From Bacillota bacterium (GTDB taxonomy: Bacteria; Bacillota; Desulfitobacteriia; Desulfitobacteriales; JAJXUE01): 8,423 bases of DNA. This document shows positions 1-6,974 of the stretch, one piece after another. Below the pieces are notes generated by a model that did no database searches, had not been told where the DNA came from, and saw only the letters and a list, made by a program, of their open reading frames with translations. The position numbers and the translations under genes are program-made. Each line of letters begins with the position of its first letter. The first letter of the stretch is position 1. The DNA lies in the NCBI GenBank assembly GCA_021786555.1, contig JAJYNB010000303.1, positions 1 to 8,423 of the forward strand, read 5' to 3'.

Positions 1-732
1 GTGTGCGGGCAATTGATGGGACGCACCGCCGAAAACCTGGTTGAGGAATTTAACATTACCCGGGAGGAACAGGATGAATTCGCCTTGGCAAGCCATCAGA
101 AGGCTGCAGCGGCAGCCCGGGCCGGGAAATTTGACGCTGAAATTGTGCCTGTGCAAGCGGCAAAGAAAAGCGGACCTGTGGTTGCTCTTGCTCACGATGA
201 AGGAGTACGCCCGGAGTTAAGCCTGGAGCAGCTAGCCGGTCTGAGGGCGGCCTTTAAAGACGGGGGCAGCGTGACCGCAGGCAATTCCTGCGGCATCAAT
301 GACGGGGCTTCAGCACTCCTCGTCATGAGTAGCGCCAAGGCATCAGAGCTTGGCCTGACTCCAAAGGCTGTGATTCGTTCGATAGCCTGGGTTGGCCTAG
401 AGCCGGAAAGAATGGGACTCGGGCCGGCATTGGCGCTGCCAAAGGCACTAAAACAAGCCGGGCTGGATTTGGCAGAACTCGAAGCGATTGAGATAAACGA
501 AGCGTTTTCTGCCCAGGTGCTCAGTTGTCTAAGGGTTTTACCCATCGACAGAAATAAGCTCAATTTGCATGGCGGAGCTGTAGCCCTTGGTCATGCCGTA
601 GGCAGTACGGGGACCAGGTTAGTGGTCACTCTCATGAATATCCTCGCGCAAAGCAACTTCAGATTAGGTGCAGCTTCCATGTGTGTGGGGGGCGGCCAGG
701 GCGGAGCAGTTGTGCTCGAACGACTCACTTAG
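1..732 (+). CDS. Thiolase (acetyl-CoA acyltransferase), C-terminal part, 5' end outside window
   Basis: Thiolase family, the last step of beta-oxidation: CoA-dependent cleavage of 3-ketoacyl-CoA to acetyl-CoA and a shortened acyl-CoA. It is reversible, and a cytoplasmic tetramer is usual. The 243 visible residues open in the family segment MGRTAENL. They then show TAGNSCGINDGAS (about 92-104), the NEAF motif (N166), the active-site His in GHAVG (H198) and the C-terminal active-site Cys in MCVGGGQGG (C228). These three positions sit 150 residues below the Zoogloea thiolase numbers N316, H348 and C378. So about 150 N-terminal residues, including the acylated nucleophilic Cys, lie upstream of the window. 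The GTG at base 1 is therefore an internal Val codon and not a start. The usual GHP is GHA here. A 48-nt gap leads to the enoyl-CoA hydratase gene. Chain-length preference cannot be read. Confidence 0.93.
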   Translation: MCGQLMGRTAENLVEEFNITREEQDEFALASHQKAAAAARAGKFDAEIVPVQAAKKSGPVVALAHDEGVRPELSLEQLAGLRAAFKDGGSVTAGNSCGINDGASALLVMSSAKASELGLTPKAVIRSIAWVGLEPERMGLGPALALPKALKQAGLDLAELEAIEINEAFSAQVLSCLRVLPIDRNKLNLHGGAVALGHAVGSTGTRLVVTLMNILAQSNFRLGAASMCVGGGQGGAVVLERLT

Positions 733-764
733 AACAACGGGTTGTAGTTATAGGCAGTTATTTT

Positions 765-775
765 GGAGGAGGTGA
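765..775 (+). promoter_or_regulatory. Strong ribosome-binding site of the enoyl-CoA hydratase gene
   Basis: GGAGGAGGTGA ends five bases before the ATG at 781. It is an extended match to the anti-Shine-Dalgarno sequence and fixes that start. Strong sites of this kind recur across the window and favour a Gram-positive-type host. Confidence 0.85.
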
Positions 776-780
776 TTTGA

Positions 781-1554
781 ATGGACAAGAGCGGGCTAGA
801 TATCAGAATTGAAGACTTTGTTGCAGTCATTGAGCTGAACAATCCACCGTCCAATTTGTTGAGCGGCAACATATTGCGGGAGTTGGAGGCTGTTTTGGAC
901 CGACTGGAGACCGACCCGGCATGTAAAGTTCTGACGATTACCGGCCACGGTACCGTATTTACGCCCGGGATGAACCTCAATGAAATCCGGGAAACGGCTT
1001 CCCATGAACAGTTGGCTGGTCTTAGCAGTTTGGGTCACCAGGTTTTTAACCGGATTGAAACTTACCCAAAACCCATTATCGCCGCAGTCAATGGTTTATG
1101 TTTGGGCGGAGGCACCGAGTTGATTCTTGCCTGCCACATGCGGGTAGCCAGCCAGGCTGCAAGCATCGCCTTACCGGAGATTAAAGTGGGCATTTTGCCC
1201 GGTTTCGGAGGCACTCAACGTTTGCCCAGGCTGATTAATCCGGCTAAAGCTGCAGAAATGATTTTGACCGGAGCCAGCGTGGGAGGTGAAGAGGCATTCC
1301 GGCTTGGCTTGGTAAATCACGTTGTACCGGGTGACAAATTAATGGCTGAAACCATGAAATTAGCACAAAACTTGGCGGCAAAAAGCCGGTTTGCCCTGAA
1401 GGCGGGCCTGAAAACAATCTACGCAGGACTCGAGCTTAATCTTGAACAAGGCTTGAAATTGGAAGTTGAACAAGTGACCGGGCTGTGGCATGAACCGGAT
1501 ATGCACGAAGGTTTGAATGCTTTCTTTGCAAAGAGAAAGGCAAATTACCTATAA
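781..1554 (+). CDS. Enoyl-CoA hydratase/isomerase (crotonase family)
   Basis: Crotonase-fold enzyme, 257 aa, the usual family length. The likely reaction is hydration of trans-2-enoyl-CoA to 3-hydroxyacyl-CoA. The first oxyanion-hole segment is VFTPGMNLNEI (about 59-69), where SAGAD-type sequences are more common. The second is in GLCLGGGTE (105-113). Both glutamates that act as acid/base in hydratases are present: E113 in GGGTE and E133 in LPEIKVG. This favours a true hydratase over isomerases or decarboxylases that keep only one of them. GFGGTQRLPRLI (141-152) is the typical crotonase signature. The C-terminal helical part (about 200-257) ends in EGLNAFFAKRKANYL, as in many bacterial homologues. 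The start is fixed by the ribosome-binding site at 765-775. The gene lies between thiolase and acyl-CoA dehydrogenase, consistent with one beta-oxidation operon. Exact acyl specificity is unknown; crt-like and FadB-like roles both fit. Confidence 0.92.
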   Translation: MDKSGLDIRIEDFVAVIELNNPPSNLLSGNILRELEAVLDRLETDPACKVLTITGHGTVFTPGMNLNEIRETASHEQLAGLSSLGHQVFNRIETYPKPIIAAVNGLCLGGGTELILACHMRVASQAASIALPEIKVGILPGFGGTQRLPRLINPAKAAEMILTGASVGGEEAFRLGLVNHVVPGDKLMAETMKLAQNLAAKSRFALKAGLKTIYAGLELNLEQGLKLEVEQVTGLWHEPDMHEGLNAFFAKRKANYL

Positions 1555-1570
1555 AGGGAGAGCTTGGCAT

Positions 1571-2731
1571 ATGGAAAACCTCTATTTTACTCAAGAACAC
1601 CAAGCTCTGCGAGCTATGGTTAAAAAGTTTACTGAGAAAGAAGTAAAACCGCGGGCGGCGGAGGCCGACCGCAGCCACAAGTTGGACCCCGCCTTGTTCC
1701 GTATGGCAGCAGAGCTTGGGTTGCCGGGGACCTCACATGCTGAGGAGTGGGGTGGTTCCGACCTGGGGCAACTCGGTTATATTACCGTCCTGGAGGAATT
1801 GGCCAGAGGCTGTTCTTCCTTCGCGGTGACCATGGCTGTACACATGGGAATCGGGTTGCTCGGGCTTCAGATGGTTGGAACTCCCGAGCAAAAAGAAAAA
1901 TACTATCGTCCGTGTGTTTTGGGGGAAAAGATTTCCGCTTGTGCCTTAACAGAACCCGACGCCGGGTCTGACTTGGCAGCGATGAAAACCAGGGCAGTGC
2001 CGGATGGTGAGCATTATGTCCTTAACGGGACCAAGCGCTTTATCACCAACGGCAGTTTTGCGGATGTCATTACCGTGTTTGCTGTAACCGATCCGACTGC
2101 CGGACCCAGACAAGGAATAACTGCCTTCATTGTGGAGAAAGGTATGCCCGGTTTTCAGGTTGCCAAAGTCGAGGACAAAATGGGAATCAGAGCCTCGGAA
2201 ACAGCCGAACTGGTTTTTGAAGACGTCAGGGTACCCCGGGGAAACATACTGGGTAAGGAGGGTGAAGGATTCAAACTGGCAATGCAGGTGCTGGAGGCCG
2301 GTGGCCGGGTGAGTCTGGCCGCCATGTGCTTGGGCGCGGCTAAAGAACTTGTGGACATGAGCGTAAAATATGCCGGGCAACGGGTTCAATTCAAGCAGAA
2401 AATCAATCAATTTCAGGGAATTCAGTTCATGTTGGCGGAAATGACATCTCTCACTTATGCCATGGAGTCAATGGTTTACCGTACGGCTTGGATGATGGAT
2501 CAGGGACTAAACGTGATGCGGGAAGCTCCGGTCTGCAAACTGTTTAGTTCCGAGGCATTAAACAACATAGCCGCTTTGGCTATGCAGATACACGGCGGGG
2601 TTGGGTTTACCACTGAGTTTCCAGTGGAAAGGTTTTACCGGGATGCCCGTATTAACCCCATTTATGAAGGAACGAGCGAAATTCAAAAAATCGTCATCGC
2701 TAAAAATTTGATTGCCACAGGGGCTTTTTAA
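1571..2731 (+). CDS. Acyl-CoA dehydrogenase (FAD-dependent, short/medium-chain type)
   Basis: A 386-aa flavoprotein that oxidises acyl-CoA to trans-2-enoyl-CoA and passes electrons to ETF. The open frame extends 18 codons upstream to 1517 inside the preceding gene. The start at 1571 is preferred because GGGAG lies at 1556-1560 and MENLYFTQEHQALRAMVKKF matches the usual N-terminal helix. Domains in order: N-terminal helical (about 1-120), central beta domain with the signature CALTEPDAGSDL (124-135), NGTKRFITNG (152-161) and the MGIRASETAEL segment (204-214), then the C-terminal helical domain with MQIHGGVGFTTEFPVERFYRD (338-358). The catalytic base is E366 in IYEGTSEIQ, the position used in short- and medium-chain enzymes rather than the isovaleryl-type position. 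No etfAB is in the window, so the electron acceptor is encoded elsewhere. It starts 16 nt after the hydratase stop. Substrate chain length cannot be assigned from sequence. Confidence 0.94.
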   Translation: MENLYFTQEHQALRAMVKKFTEKEVKPRAAEADRSHKLDPALFRMAAELGLPGTSHAEEWGGSDLGQLGYITVLEELARGCSSFAVTMAVHMGIGLLGLQMVGTPEQKEKYYRPCVLGEKISACALTEPDAGSDLAAMKTRAVPDGEHYVLNGTKRFITNGSFADVITVFAVTDPTAGPRQGITAFIVEKGMPGFQVAKVEDKMGIRASETAELVFEDVRVPRGNILGKEGEGFKLAMQVLEAGGRVSLAAMCLGAAKELVDMSVKYAGQRVQFKQKINQFQGIQFMLAEMTSLTYAMESMVYRTAWMMDQGLNVMREAPVCKLFSSEALNNIAALAMQIHGGVGFTTEFPVERFYRDARINPIYEGTSEIQKIVIAKNLIATGAF

Positions 2732-2762
2732 AGTTCAAAAGTTTTGGGGTAAGGGTGTAACC

Positions 2763-3626
2763 ATGAGAATTAAAAGTATCAACAATATTTGCATAGTCGG
2801 AGCAGGGACTATGGGGCACCAAATTGCTCTTACGGCAGCCTTAGCGGGCTTTCAGGTGACCTGCACCGATAATAGTCAGGCGATGCTGCACAAGGCGGCA
2901 GAATTTGTGCGGACATACCTGCCCGAACGGGTTCTAAAGGGCAAATTGAATCAGGCAGCGGCGGACAAAGCTCAGGCAAACCTAAAGTTTACCGCGGATT
3001 TAGAAGAAGCAGCGTCCAAGGCCGATTTTGTGATTGAAGCTATCGTGGAACAACTGGCTGTCAAACGGCGGCTCTTTGCTGAGCTTGATCGGATTGCTCC
3101 TCCCCATACAATTTTTGCGACGAACAGCTCGACATTTGTCAGTTCCAAATTAGCTGATGCTACCAGCCGGCCGGCGCAAATCTGCAACATGCACTTCTTC
3201 AATCCGGCCTTGGTCATGACCCTCGTTGAGGTTGTGCAAGGGCCCCACACCTCAGAGGAGACGGCCCGGGTGACTATGGACTTATGCGCTAGACTGGGAA
3301 GGAACGCGATTTTGCTCAAAAGGGAAATTTACGGTTTTGTAGTGAACAGGCTCTTTGACGCCCTGCGCAATGAGGCACTTTTTCTGGCTGAAACCGGCAT
3401 TGCCGCTCCGGAGGACATCGACAATGCCGTGGTCAAGGGGTTGGGCCATCCCATGGGACCCTTCCGGCTGATGGACTTGATTGGGATTGACCTCTTGGTC
3501 GACGTTGCCAGGGAAAAATATCAGGAAACTCTTGAATCCGGGGACAGGCCCTCCCCTTTACTGGTGGAGAAGTATGCCAAAGGGGAATTGGGCAAGAAGT
3601 CAGGCAGGGGTTTTTATGCTTATTAA
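2763..3626 (+). CDS. hbd: 3-hydroxyacyl-CoA (3-hydroxybutyryl-CoA) dehydrogenase
   Basis: A 287-aa stand-alone dehydrogenase (family norm about 280-290) that oxidises 3-hydroxyacyl-CoA to 3-ketoacyl-CoA. The N-terminal Rossmann domain carries GAGTMG (13-18). An acidic residue, D36, at the end of the second strand (TCTDNS) favours NAD over NADP. Catalytic and binding positions of the family are present: Ser in TNSST (S122/S123), H144 in NMHFFNP, E156 in LVEVV and N195 in GFVVNR. The C-terminal domain ends in GKKSGRGFYAY, the usual terminus. The open frame could begin at 2712 inside the preceding gene. The start at 2763 is chosen because AAGGGTG (2751-2757) is well placed and MRIKSINNICIVGAG is the normal start of the fold. 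It follows the acyl-CoA dehydrogenase after 31 nt and completes the beta-oxidation set. The symbol is a family-level assignment; a longer-chain or paaH-like substrate is possible. Confidence 0.94.
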   Translation: MRIKSINNICIVGAGTMGHQIALTAALAGFQVTCTDNSQAMLHKAAEFVRTYLPERVLKGKLNQAAADKAQANLKFTADLEEAASKADFVIEAIVEQLAVKRRLFAELDRIAPPHTIFATNSSTFVSSKLADATSRPAQICNMHFFNPALVMTLVEVVQGPHTSEETARVTMDLCARLGRNAILLKREIYGFVVNRLFDALRNEALFLAETGIAAPEDIDNAVVKGLGHPMGPFRLMDLIGIDLLVDVAREKYQETLESGDRPSPLLVEKYAKGELGKKSGRGFYAY

Positions 3627-3652
3627 CATGCGCCCATGTTAATAGGATTTTT
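3621..3652 (+). terminator. Candidate intrinsic terminator or operator palindrome at the end of hbd
   Basis: TATTAACATG (3621-3630) and CATGTTAATA (3635-3644) form a perfect 10-bp inverted repeat around the 4-nt spacer CGCC. It is followed by GGA and five T (3648-3652). The left arm includes the last sense codon and the stop codon of hbd. Position and T run fit a Rho-independent terminator that separates the beta-oxidation genes from the transporter. The stem is AT-rich (mostly A-T pairs) and the T run is short and starts three bases after the stem, so termination may be partial. The same perfect 10-4-10 palindrome could instead be a binding site for a dimeric regulator. Confidence 0.6.
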
Positions 3653-3682
3653 ACAATCTTGGTATAGAGAGCAGCTTCAACC

Positions 3683-3706
3683 AAAGGAGGTATGGTAATG
3701 ACCTAA
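3683..3706 (+). other. Consensus ribosome-binding site with two-codon mini-ORF (Met-Thr-stop)
   Basis: AAAGGAGGT at 3683-3691 is a near-perfect Shine-Dalgarno sequence. It is spaced six bases from ATG ACC TAA (3698-3706). An in-frame ATG at 3692 sits too close to the ribosome-binding site to be preferred. The frame encodes only Met-Thr. It lies 44 bases upstream of the start codon of the transporter lipoprotein, which has its own AGGAGGAG site. It could be a translated minimal leader, a ribosome standby or mRNA-stabilising site, or the remnant of a lost gene start. Nothing in the sequence decides between these. Confidence 0.4.
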
Positions 3707-3750
3707 AATCAAACCTTACACAGAAAAAATAAAATTAGGAGGAGTTAAGA

Positions 3751-4956
3751 ATGTTACGTAAGTCAAAACGGTATGTCAGTCTACTCATTATGGTCTTCTT
3801 GGTTGTTACCGTTTTCGTTAGCGGCTGTGGGCAAAGCGCAGCGACGGGCCAAGGCTCGTCCGGAACAGCCAAGGTTGTCAACATCGGCTGGACAGGACCA
3901 TTGAGCGGCGGTGCGGCTCAATTTGGCAAAGACACTCTCGACGGCTTGAATATGGCGGTTGATGAAATCAACTCTGCCGGCGGCATCACGGTCAACGGGC
4001 AAAAATACACCTTCAAGGTAGTCGCCCTTGATGATCAGTACAAGCCGGATATGTCAGCCACGAACGGCAGGCGTCTTGCGACACAAGACAAAGCTCCGGT
4101 GATCTTCGTCAACCATGCCGGCGGCACATACGCCTTGCAGCAATTCAATACAGACTCCAGCAATCCTTTTCTGCTTGCCGTCCATTCTTCCGACCCCGGA
4201 GTTGCCGCCCATGGCAACAAACTTACCTTTGTCGGTGCTGACCCCTTTACTGCACAGCCTGATCCCTACTCTAAGCAGGCAATGCAGAAATTCGGCAAGA
4301 AGCTGGCGCTTATACCCGCTGTTACCCCCTATGGACAGGACTGGGGCAAAGCAATGACTTCAGCCTGGACCAATAACGGGGGTACAGTGACCGGAACATT
4401 CCCCATGGATTACAATACGGAGACAGATTATGCATCTTATGTGACCAAAGCCCTGTCAACCAACCCAGACGTCATTTTCCTGGGCGGCCCCTCCCAACCT
4501 GACGGACTGGTCATTAAAGAAGCGAGGCAGCAGGGTTTCAAAGGCGGTTTTATCCTCTGCGACCAAGCCTCAATGGAAGATGTCGCCAAAGTCGTTTCTA
4601 TGACTGATTTGAATGGGACCATTGGTTTTATGCCCTTGAGCCAACTGAGTTCCCCCGGTGTCAAAAAGTTTGTGGCAGCATTTGAAGCCAAATACAACCG
4701 GGTTCCCACCTTCCACAATTCCGGAATGTATTACGACATGAAGGTTATCGCCAAAGGAATGGAAAAAGCCGGCAGTGTCACCGACCCTGCCAAGATTTTA
4801 ACCGGCATGAAACAGGTACTGCCCATTACAGACGATTCCGTACCTTACCAACTGAACAGTATCAATGACAAAGGTCAAATGATCATCGGACTTTATGGCA
4901 CCATGATTTCCAATGGCAAATATGGTCAGCCGTTCTCGATCACGCCACAGCAATAA
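3751..4956 (+). CDS. livK: Branched-chain-amino-acid-type ABC transporter substrate-binding lipoprotein
   Basis: A 401-aa periplasmic-binding-protein fold (LivK/Peripla_BP_6 type) that captures the solute outside the membrane and delivers it to the LivHM permease. The N-terminus has basic residues (RKSKR), a hydrophobic stretch (about 9-23) and a lipobox VSGC with C26 as the lipidated cysteine, so it is membrane-anchored. The mature part opens after a Gly/Ser-rich linker with VNIGWTGPLSGGAAQFG (43-59), followed by DGLNMAVDEINSAGGI (64-79), both typical of the family. Hinge and second-lobe markers such as TPYGQDWGKAM (192-202) follow. The usual SS/GT ligand loop reads NHAGGTYALQ (121-130), and the aromatic/acidic residues that hold the alpha-amino group in leucine-binding proteins are not evident. 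The ligand is therefore open: amino acid, fatty acid or aromatic acid. AGGAGGAG at 3737-3744 fixes the start. The livK symbol denotes family only. Confidence 0.92.
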   Translation: MLRKSKRYVSLLIMVFLVVTVFVSGCGQSAATGQGSSGTAKVVNIGWTGPLSGGAAQFGKDTLDGLNMAVDEINSAGGITVNGQKYTFKVVALDDQYKPDMSATNGRRLATQDKAPVIFVNHAGGTYALQQFNTDSSNPFLLAVHSSDPGVAAHGNKLTFVGADPFTAQPDPYSKQAMQKFGKKLALIPAVTPYGQDWGKAMTSAWTNNGGTVTGTFPMDYNTETDYASYVTKALSTNPDVIFLGGPSQPDGLVIKEARQQGFKGGFILCDQASMEDVAKVVSMTDLNGTIGFMPLSQLSSPGVKKFVAAFEAKYNRVPTFHNSGMYYDMKVIAKGMEKAGSVTDPAKILTGMKQVLPITDDSVPYQLNSINDKGQMIIGLYGTMISNGKYGQPFSITPQQ

Positions 4957-4980
4957 GTCAGCCTCAAACGTCGCAGGAAA

Positions 4981-5009
4981 GGCCGCTGGCCCAAAGCAAA
5001 GCAGCGGCC
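4981..5009 (+). promoter_or_regulatory. GC-rich intercistronic hairpin between livK and livH
   Basis: GGCCGCTG (4981-4988) and CAGCGGCC (5002-5009) are perfect inverted repeats separated by 13 bases. They lie 24 bases after the livK stop in the only sizeable gap of the transporter operon (4957-5092). No T run follows (CTTCCCACCC), so a complete Rho-independent terminator is unlikely. By analogy with other binding-protein operons, such a hairpin may protect the upstream mRNA from 3' exonucleases or slow transcription, giving more binding protein than permease. That role is inferred. Confidence 0.6.
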
Positions 5010-5092
5010 CTTCCCACCCTCTCAAGCTGATTGCCAACTCTGTTCCTGCCTTGAATAACATCTCTAACGTGTCGAGGAAGCGGGGGTTTAAG

Positions 5093-5953
5093 ATGAGCCT
5101 GTTTATCCAGCAAATAGTGAACGGGTTGACGCTGGGGAGTATCTACTGCCTCGTTGCCCTGGGATTGACTTTGATTTACGGCATCATGGAAGTGCCCAAT
5201 TTTGCCCATGGTCATCTCTACATGGTAGGTGCTTACGTCACCTTTTTCGGTATGACCCTTTACGGTTTGAACTATTGGGTGTCCGCCCTGGTGGCCGGGA
5301 TTATCATTGCGATTCTAGGCGTAATCACCGAGAGAGTGGTTTTTAATCCATTGCGCCATGCACCCAGCAGCAACAGGTTCATCGCTGCCCTCGGGGCCAT
5401 GATGTTCTTGGAGGCAGCCGCCAGGTTGCTTTGGGGGGCAGATTTTCGCAGTATACCGCCTGTGTACGACAAAGTTCTATCTTTTGCCGGTGTAAGAGTT
5501 ACAGAGCAGCGAGTTATCGTTATTGTCGCCGCTATTTTACTGATTATTGCCCTAAACTTGTTCCTAAAAAGGACAATTATTGGCTCATCCATTGAGGCTG
5601 TGGCCCAGAACCCTGACGGGTCCAGCCTGGTTGGCATCAACGTTAACGTGGTTGGCATGTTAACATTCGCCATTGCCTCTTTCTTGGCAGCGGTGGCCGC
5701 CGCTTTGGCTGGGCCTATCTTCCTGGTCTTTCCCACGATGGGAGAGTTGATTATCATGAAGGCTTTTGTGATTATCGTCATCGGAGGAATGGGGAGTATT
5801 CCCGGCGCCATCGTAGGCGGTTATATTTTGGGTTTGACGGAAAGCCTTGGGGCAACTTACATTTCCATGGATTATAAAGATGTGATTGCCTTTTTGGTAC
5901 TGGTCATTATTTTAACAATCAAACCTACCGGCTTGTTCGCTAAGGGGGTATAG
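5093..5953 (+). CDS. livH: Branched-chain-amino-acid-type ABC transporter permease LivH
   Basis: A 286-aa integral membrane permease of the LivH family, one half of the translocation channel with LivM. Hydrophobic segments lie at about 7-30, 63-80, 97-113, 140-157, 186-207, 215-231, 236-252 and 263-280. The N-terminal pattern NGLTLGSIYCLVALGLTLIYG followed by NFAHGHLYMVGAY is diagnostic. The cytoplasmic coupling loop that contacts the ATPases is seen as IEAVAQNPDGSSLVGINV (167-184), and the conserved GGMGSIPGAIVGG is at 231-243. The frame stays open upstream to 4913, but that region overlaps livK and is hydrophilic. The start at 5093 gives the normal N-terminus and is preceded by GAGGAAG (5074-5080) and GGGGG (5082-5086), a weaker ribosome-binding site than its neighbours have. 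It is separated from livK by 136 nt containing a hairpin and from livM by 4 nt. Confidence 0.94.
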   Translation: MSLFIQQIVNGLTLGSIYCLVALGLTLIYGIMEVPNFAHGHLYMVGAYVTFFGMTLYGLNYWVSALVAGIIIAILGVITERVVFNPLRHAPSSNRFIAALGAMMFLEAAARLLWGADFRSIPPVYDKVLSFAGVRVTEQRVIVIVAAILLIIALNLFLKRTIIGSSIEAVAQNPDGSSLVGINVNVVGMLTFAIASFLAAVAAALAGPIFLVFPTMGELIIMKAFVIIVIGGMGSIPGAIVGGYILGLTESLGATYISMDYKDVIAFLVLVIILTIKPTGLFAKGV

Positions 5954-5957
5954 TAGC

Positions 5958-6974
5958 ATGCTCTCAAAAAACCAGAAGTTTAAATGGTCATGGCTGTTTT
6001 ACCTGGCAGTCTTAATCCTGGCTTTCATTTTTCCCGCTCTCAACCCAGGCAGCTACTATATTCAGGTGGTATCCCTCGCCTTCATCTATGCAATCGCAGT
6101 CTATGGACTGAATCTGATTGAAGGGTACATGGGGCAGTTGTCCCTGGCACAGGCCGGCTTATTTGGCTTCGGGGCCTACGCTGCTGCACTGCTAACCATG
6201 AAACTTCAGCTATCTTTCTGGTTAGCAGTGCCACTGGCCTCCGTTCTGACTGCGGTGGTCGCCTTTTTCATCGGGTTGATTTCCTTTCGCACCCGGGGCC
6301 ACTATTTTGTGATATTTACACTTTGTATTGGGGTAATCATAAATTTGGTCATTCAAAAGTGGGATGCTGTGACCGGGGGTATGAACGGCCTCATCGGCAT
6401 CCCAAAGCCAACTCCCTTAGGTCCCATCAGCTTTGACTCTTTAAAAGCGCAGTATTATCTCATTTTGGTCTTCTTGCTGCTCACTGTTTTTGTGATGTAC
6501 CGGCTGGTTAATTCACTGATTGGACGGACTTTCGTTTCCATTCGCAACAGCGAGGAACTGGCGGCGGCTTTAGGCATCAACGTGATGAAAAACAAAATCC
6601 TGGCCTTTTGTGTTGCGGCATTTTTTACAGGCATGGCCGGGTCACTCTATGCCGCGTTCATCCGGTTTATCGGACCAGATATCAGCAGTCCCACACTGAC
6701 CTTCGAGTTTTTGCTGTATCTTCTAGCAGGGGGTCAGGCCAGTATCGCAGGACCTATTGTCGGTACCCTGCTGATGTCCGGTTTGACAGAAAGCCTGCAG
6801 TTCTTACGAGATTACCGCCTGTTGTTGTTCGGTCCGCTTTTGATCCTCATAGTCAAGTTCCTCCCCATGGGTATTGTTGGGCTGATTCACAAGCTGGCTA
6901 GCCGATCACCTTTTAGACGTTCCGCAGCAAAAAGCCTTAATCCATCCAAGACTGTGAAAGGAGAAGGGTTATGA
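5958..6974 (+). CDS. livM: Branched-chain-amino-acid-type ABC transporter permease LivM
   Basis: A 338-aa second permease of the transporter, within the usual LivM size range. The diagnostic block is YGLNLIEGYMGQLSLAQAG continuing into FGFGAYAAALL (49-79). Further hydrophobic segments are at about 12-30, 34-52, 87-108, 115-133, 166-183, 213-232, 249-275 and 287-309. The coupling loop to the ATPases is RNSEELAAALGINVMKNK (196-213). The conserved C-terminal glycine motif appears as AGGQASIAGPIVGT (257-270), with Gln where Leu or Met followed by Gly is commoner. After the last helix there is a basic hydrophilic tail (about 311-338), as in several LivM proteins. AAGGGGGT at 5942-5949 overlaps the end of livH and serves this start. 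The stop codon overlaps the livG start as ATGA (6971-6974), which indicates translational coupling. Confidence 0.94.
   Translation: MLSKNQKFKWSWLFYLAVLILAFIFPALNPGSYYIQVVSLAFIYAIAVYGLNLIEGYMGQLSLAQAGLFGFGAYAAALLTMKLQLSFWLAVPLASVLTAVVAFFIGLISFRTRGHYFVIFTLCIGVIINLVIQKWDAVTGGMNGLIGIPKPTPLGPISFDSLKAQYYLILVFLLLTVFVMYRLVNSLIGRTFVSIRNSEELAAALGINVMKNKILAFCVAAFFTGMAGSLYAAFIRFIGPDISSPTLTFEFLLYLLAGGQASIAGPIVGTLLMSGLTESLQFLRDYRLLLFGPLLILIVKFLPMGIVGLIHKLASRSPFRRSAAKSLNPSKTVKGEGL

Noticed and set aside
1..3. GTG at the first base as a start codon for a 243-aa thiolase
   Set aside because: Motif spacing shows about 150 residues are missing, so this is an internal Val codon.
734..745. ACAAC/GTTGT inverted repeat after the thiolase gene as a terminator
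   Set aside because: The 5-bp arms have only a 2-nt loop and no T run directly after.
1517..1570. Upstream extension of the acyl-CoA dehydrogenase
   Set aside because: It overlaps the hydratase gene, has no ribosome-binding site, and its 18 residues do not match the family N-terminus. The start at 1571 has both.
1946..2410. 154-aa open frame on the minus strand opposite the acyl-CoA dehydrogenase
   Set aside because: It is antisense to conserved catalytic regions and shows no recognisable family or domain.
3659..3684. TTGGT/ACCAA inverted repeat as a riboswitch or attenuator stem
   Set aside because: The stem is only 5 bp with a 16-nt loop and little inner pairing, and it resembles no known leader class.
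3660..3740. Sigma-A-type promoter for the transporter operon (TATAGA at 3663, TAAAAT at 3704)
   Set aside because: Neither has an acceptable -35 hexamer at 16-18 bases, so no promoter can be supported.
4913..5092. 60-residue N-terminal extension of livH
   Set aside because: It overlaps livK, crosses the intercistronic hairpin and is hydrophilic. It is simply an open frame through the gap.
5641..5664. Second copy of the junction half-site (CATGTTAA inside livH)
   Set aside because: It is a single half-site within conserved coding sequence, so chance is the simplest explanation.
5272..5811. 179-aa open frame on the minus strand opposite livH
   Set aside because: It is the antisense shadow of a conserved permease, and its translation shows no recognisable motif.
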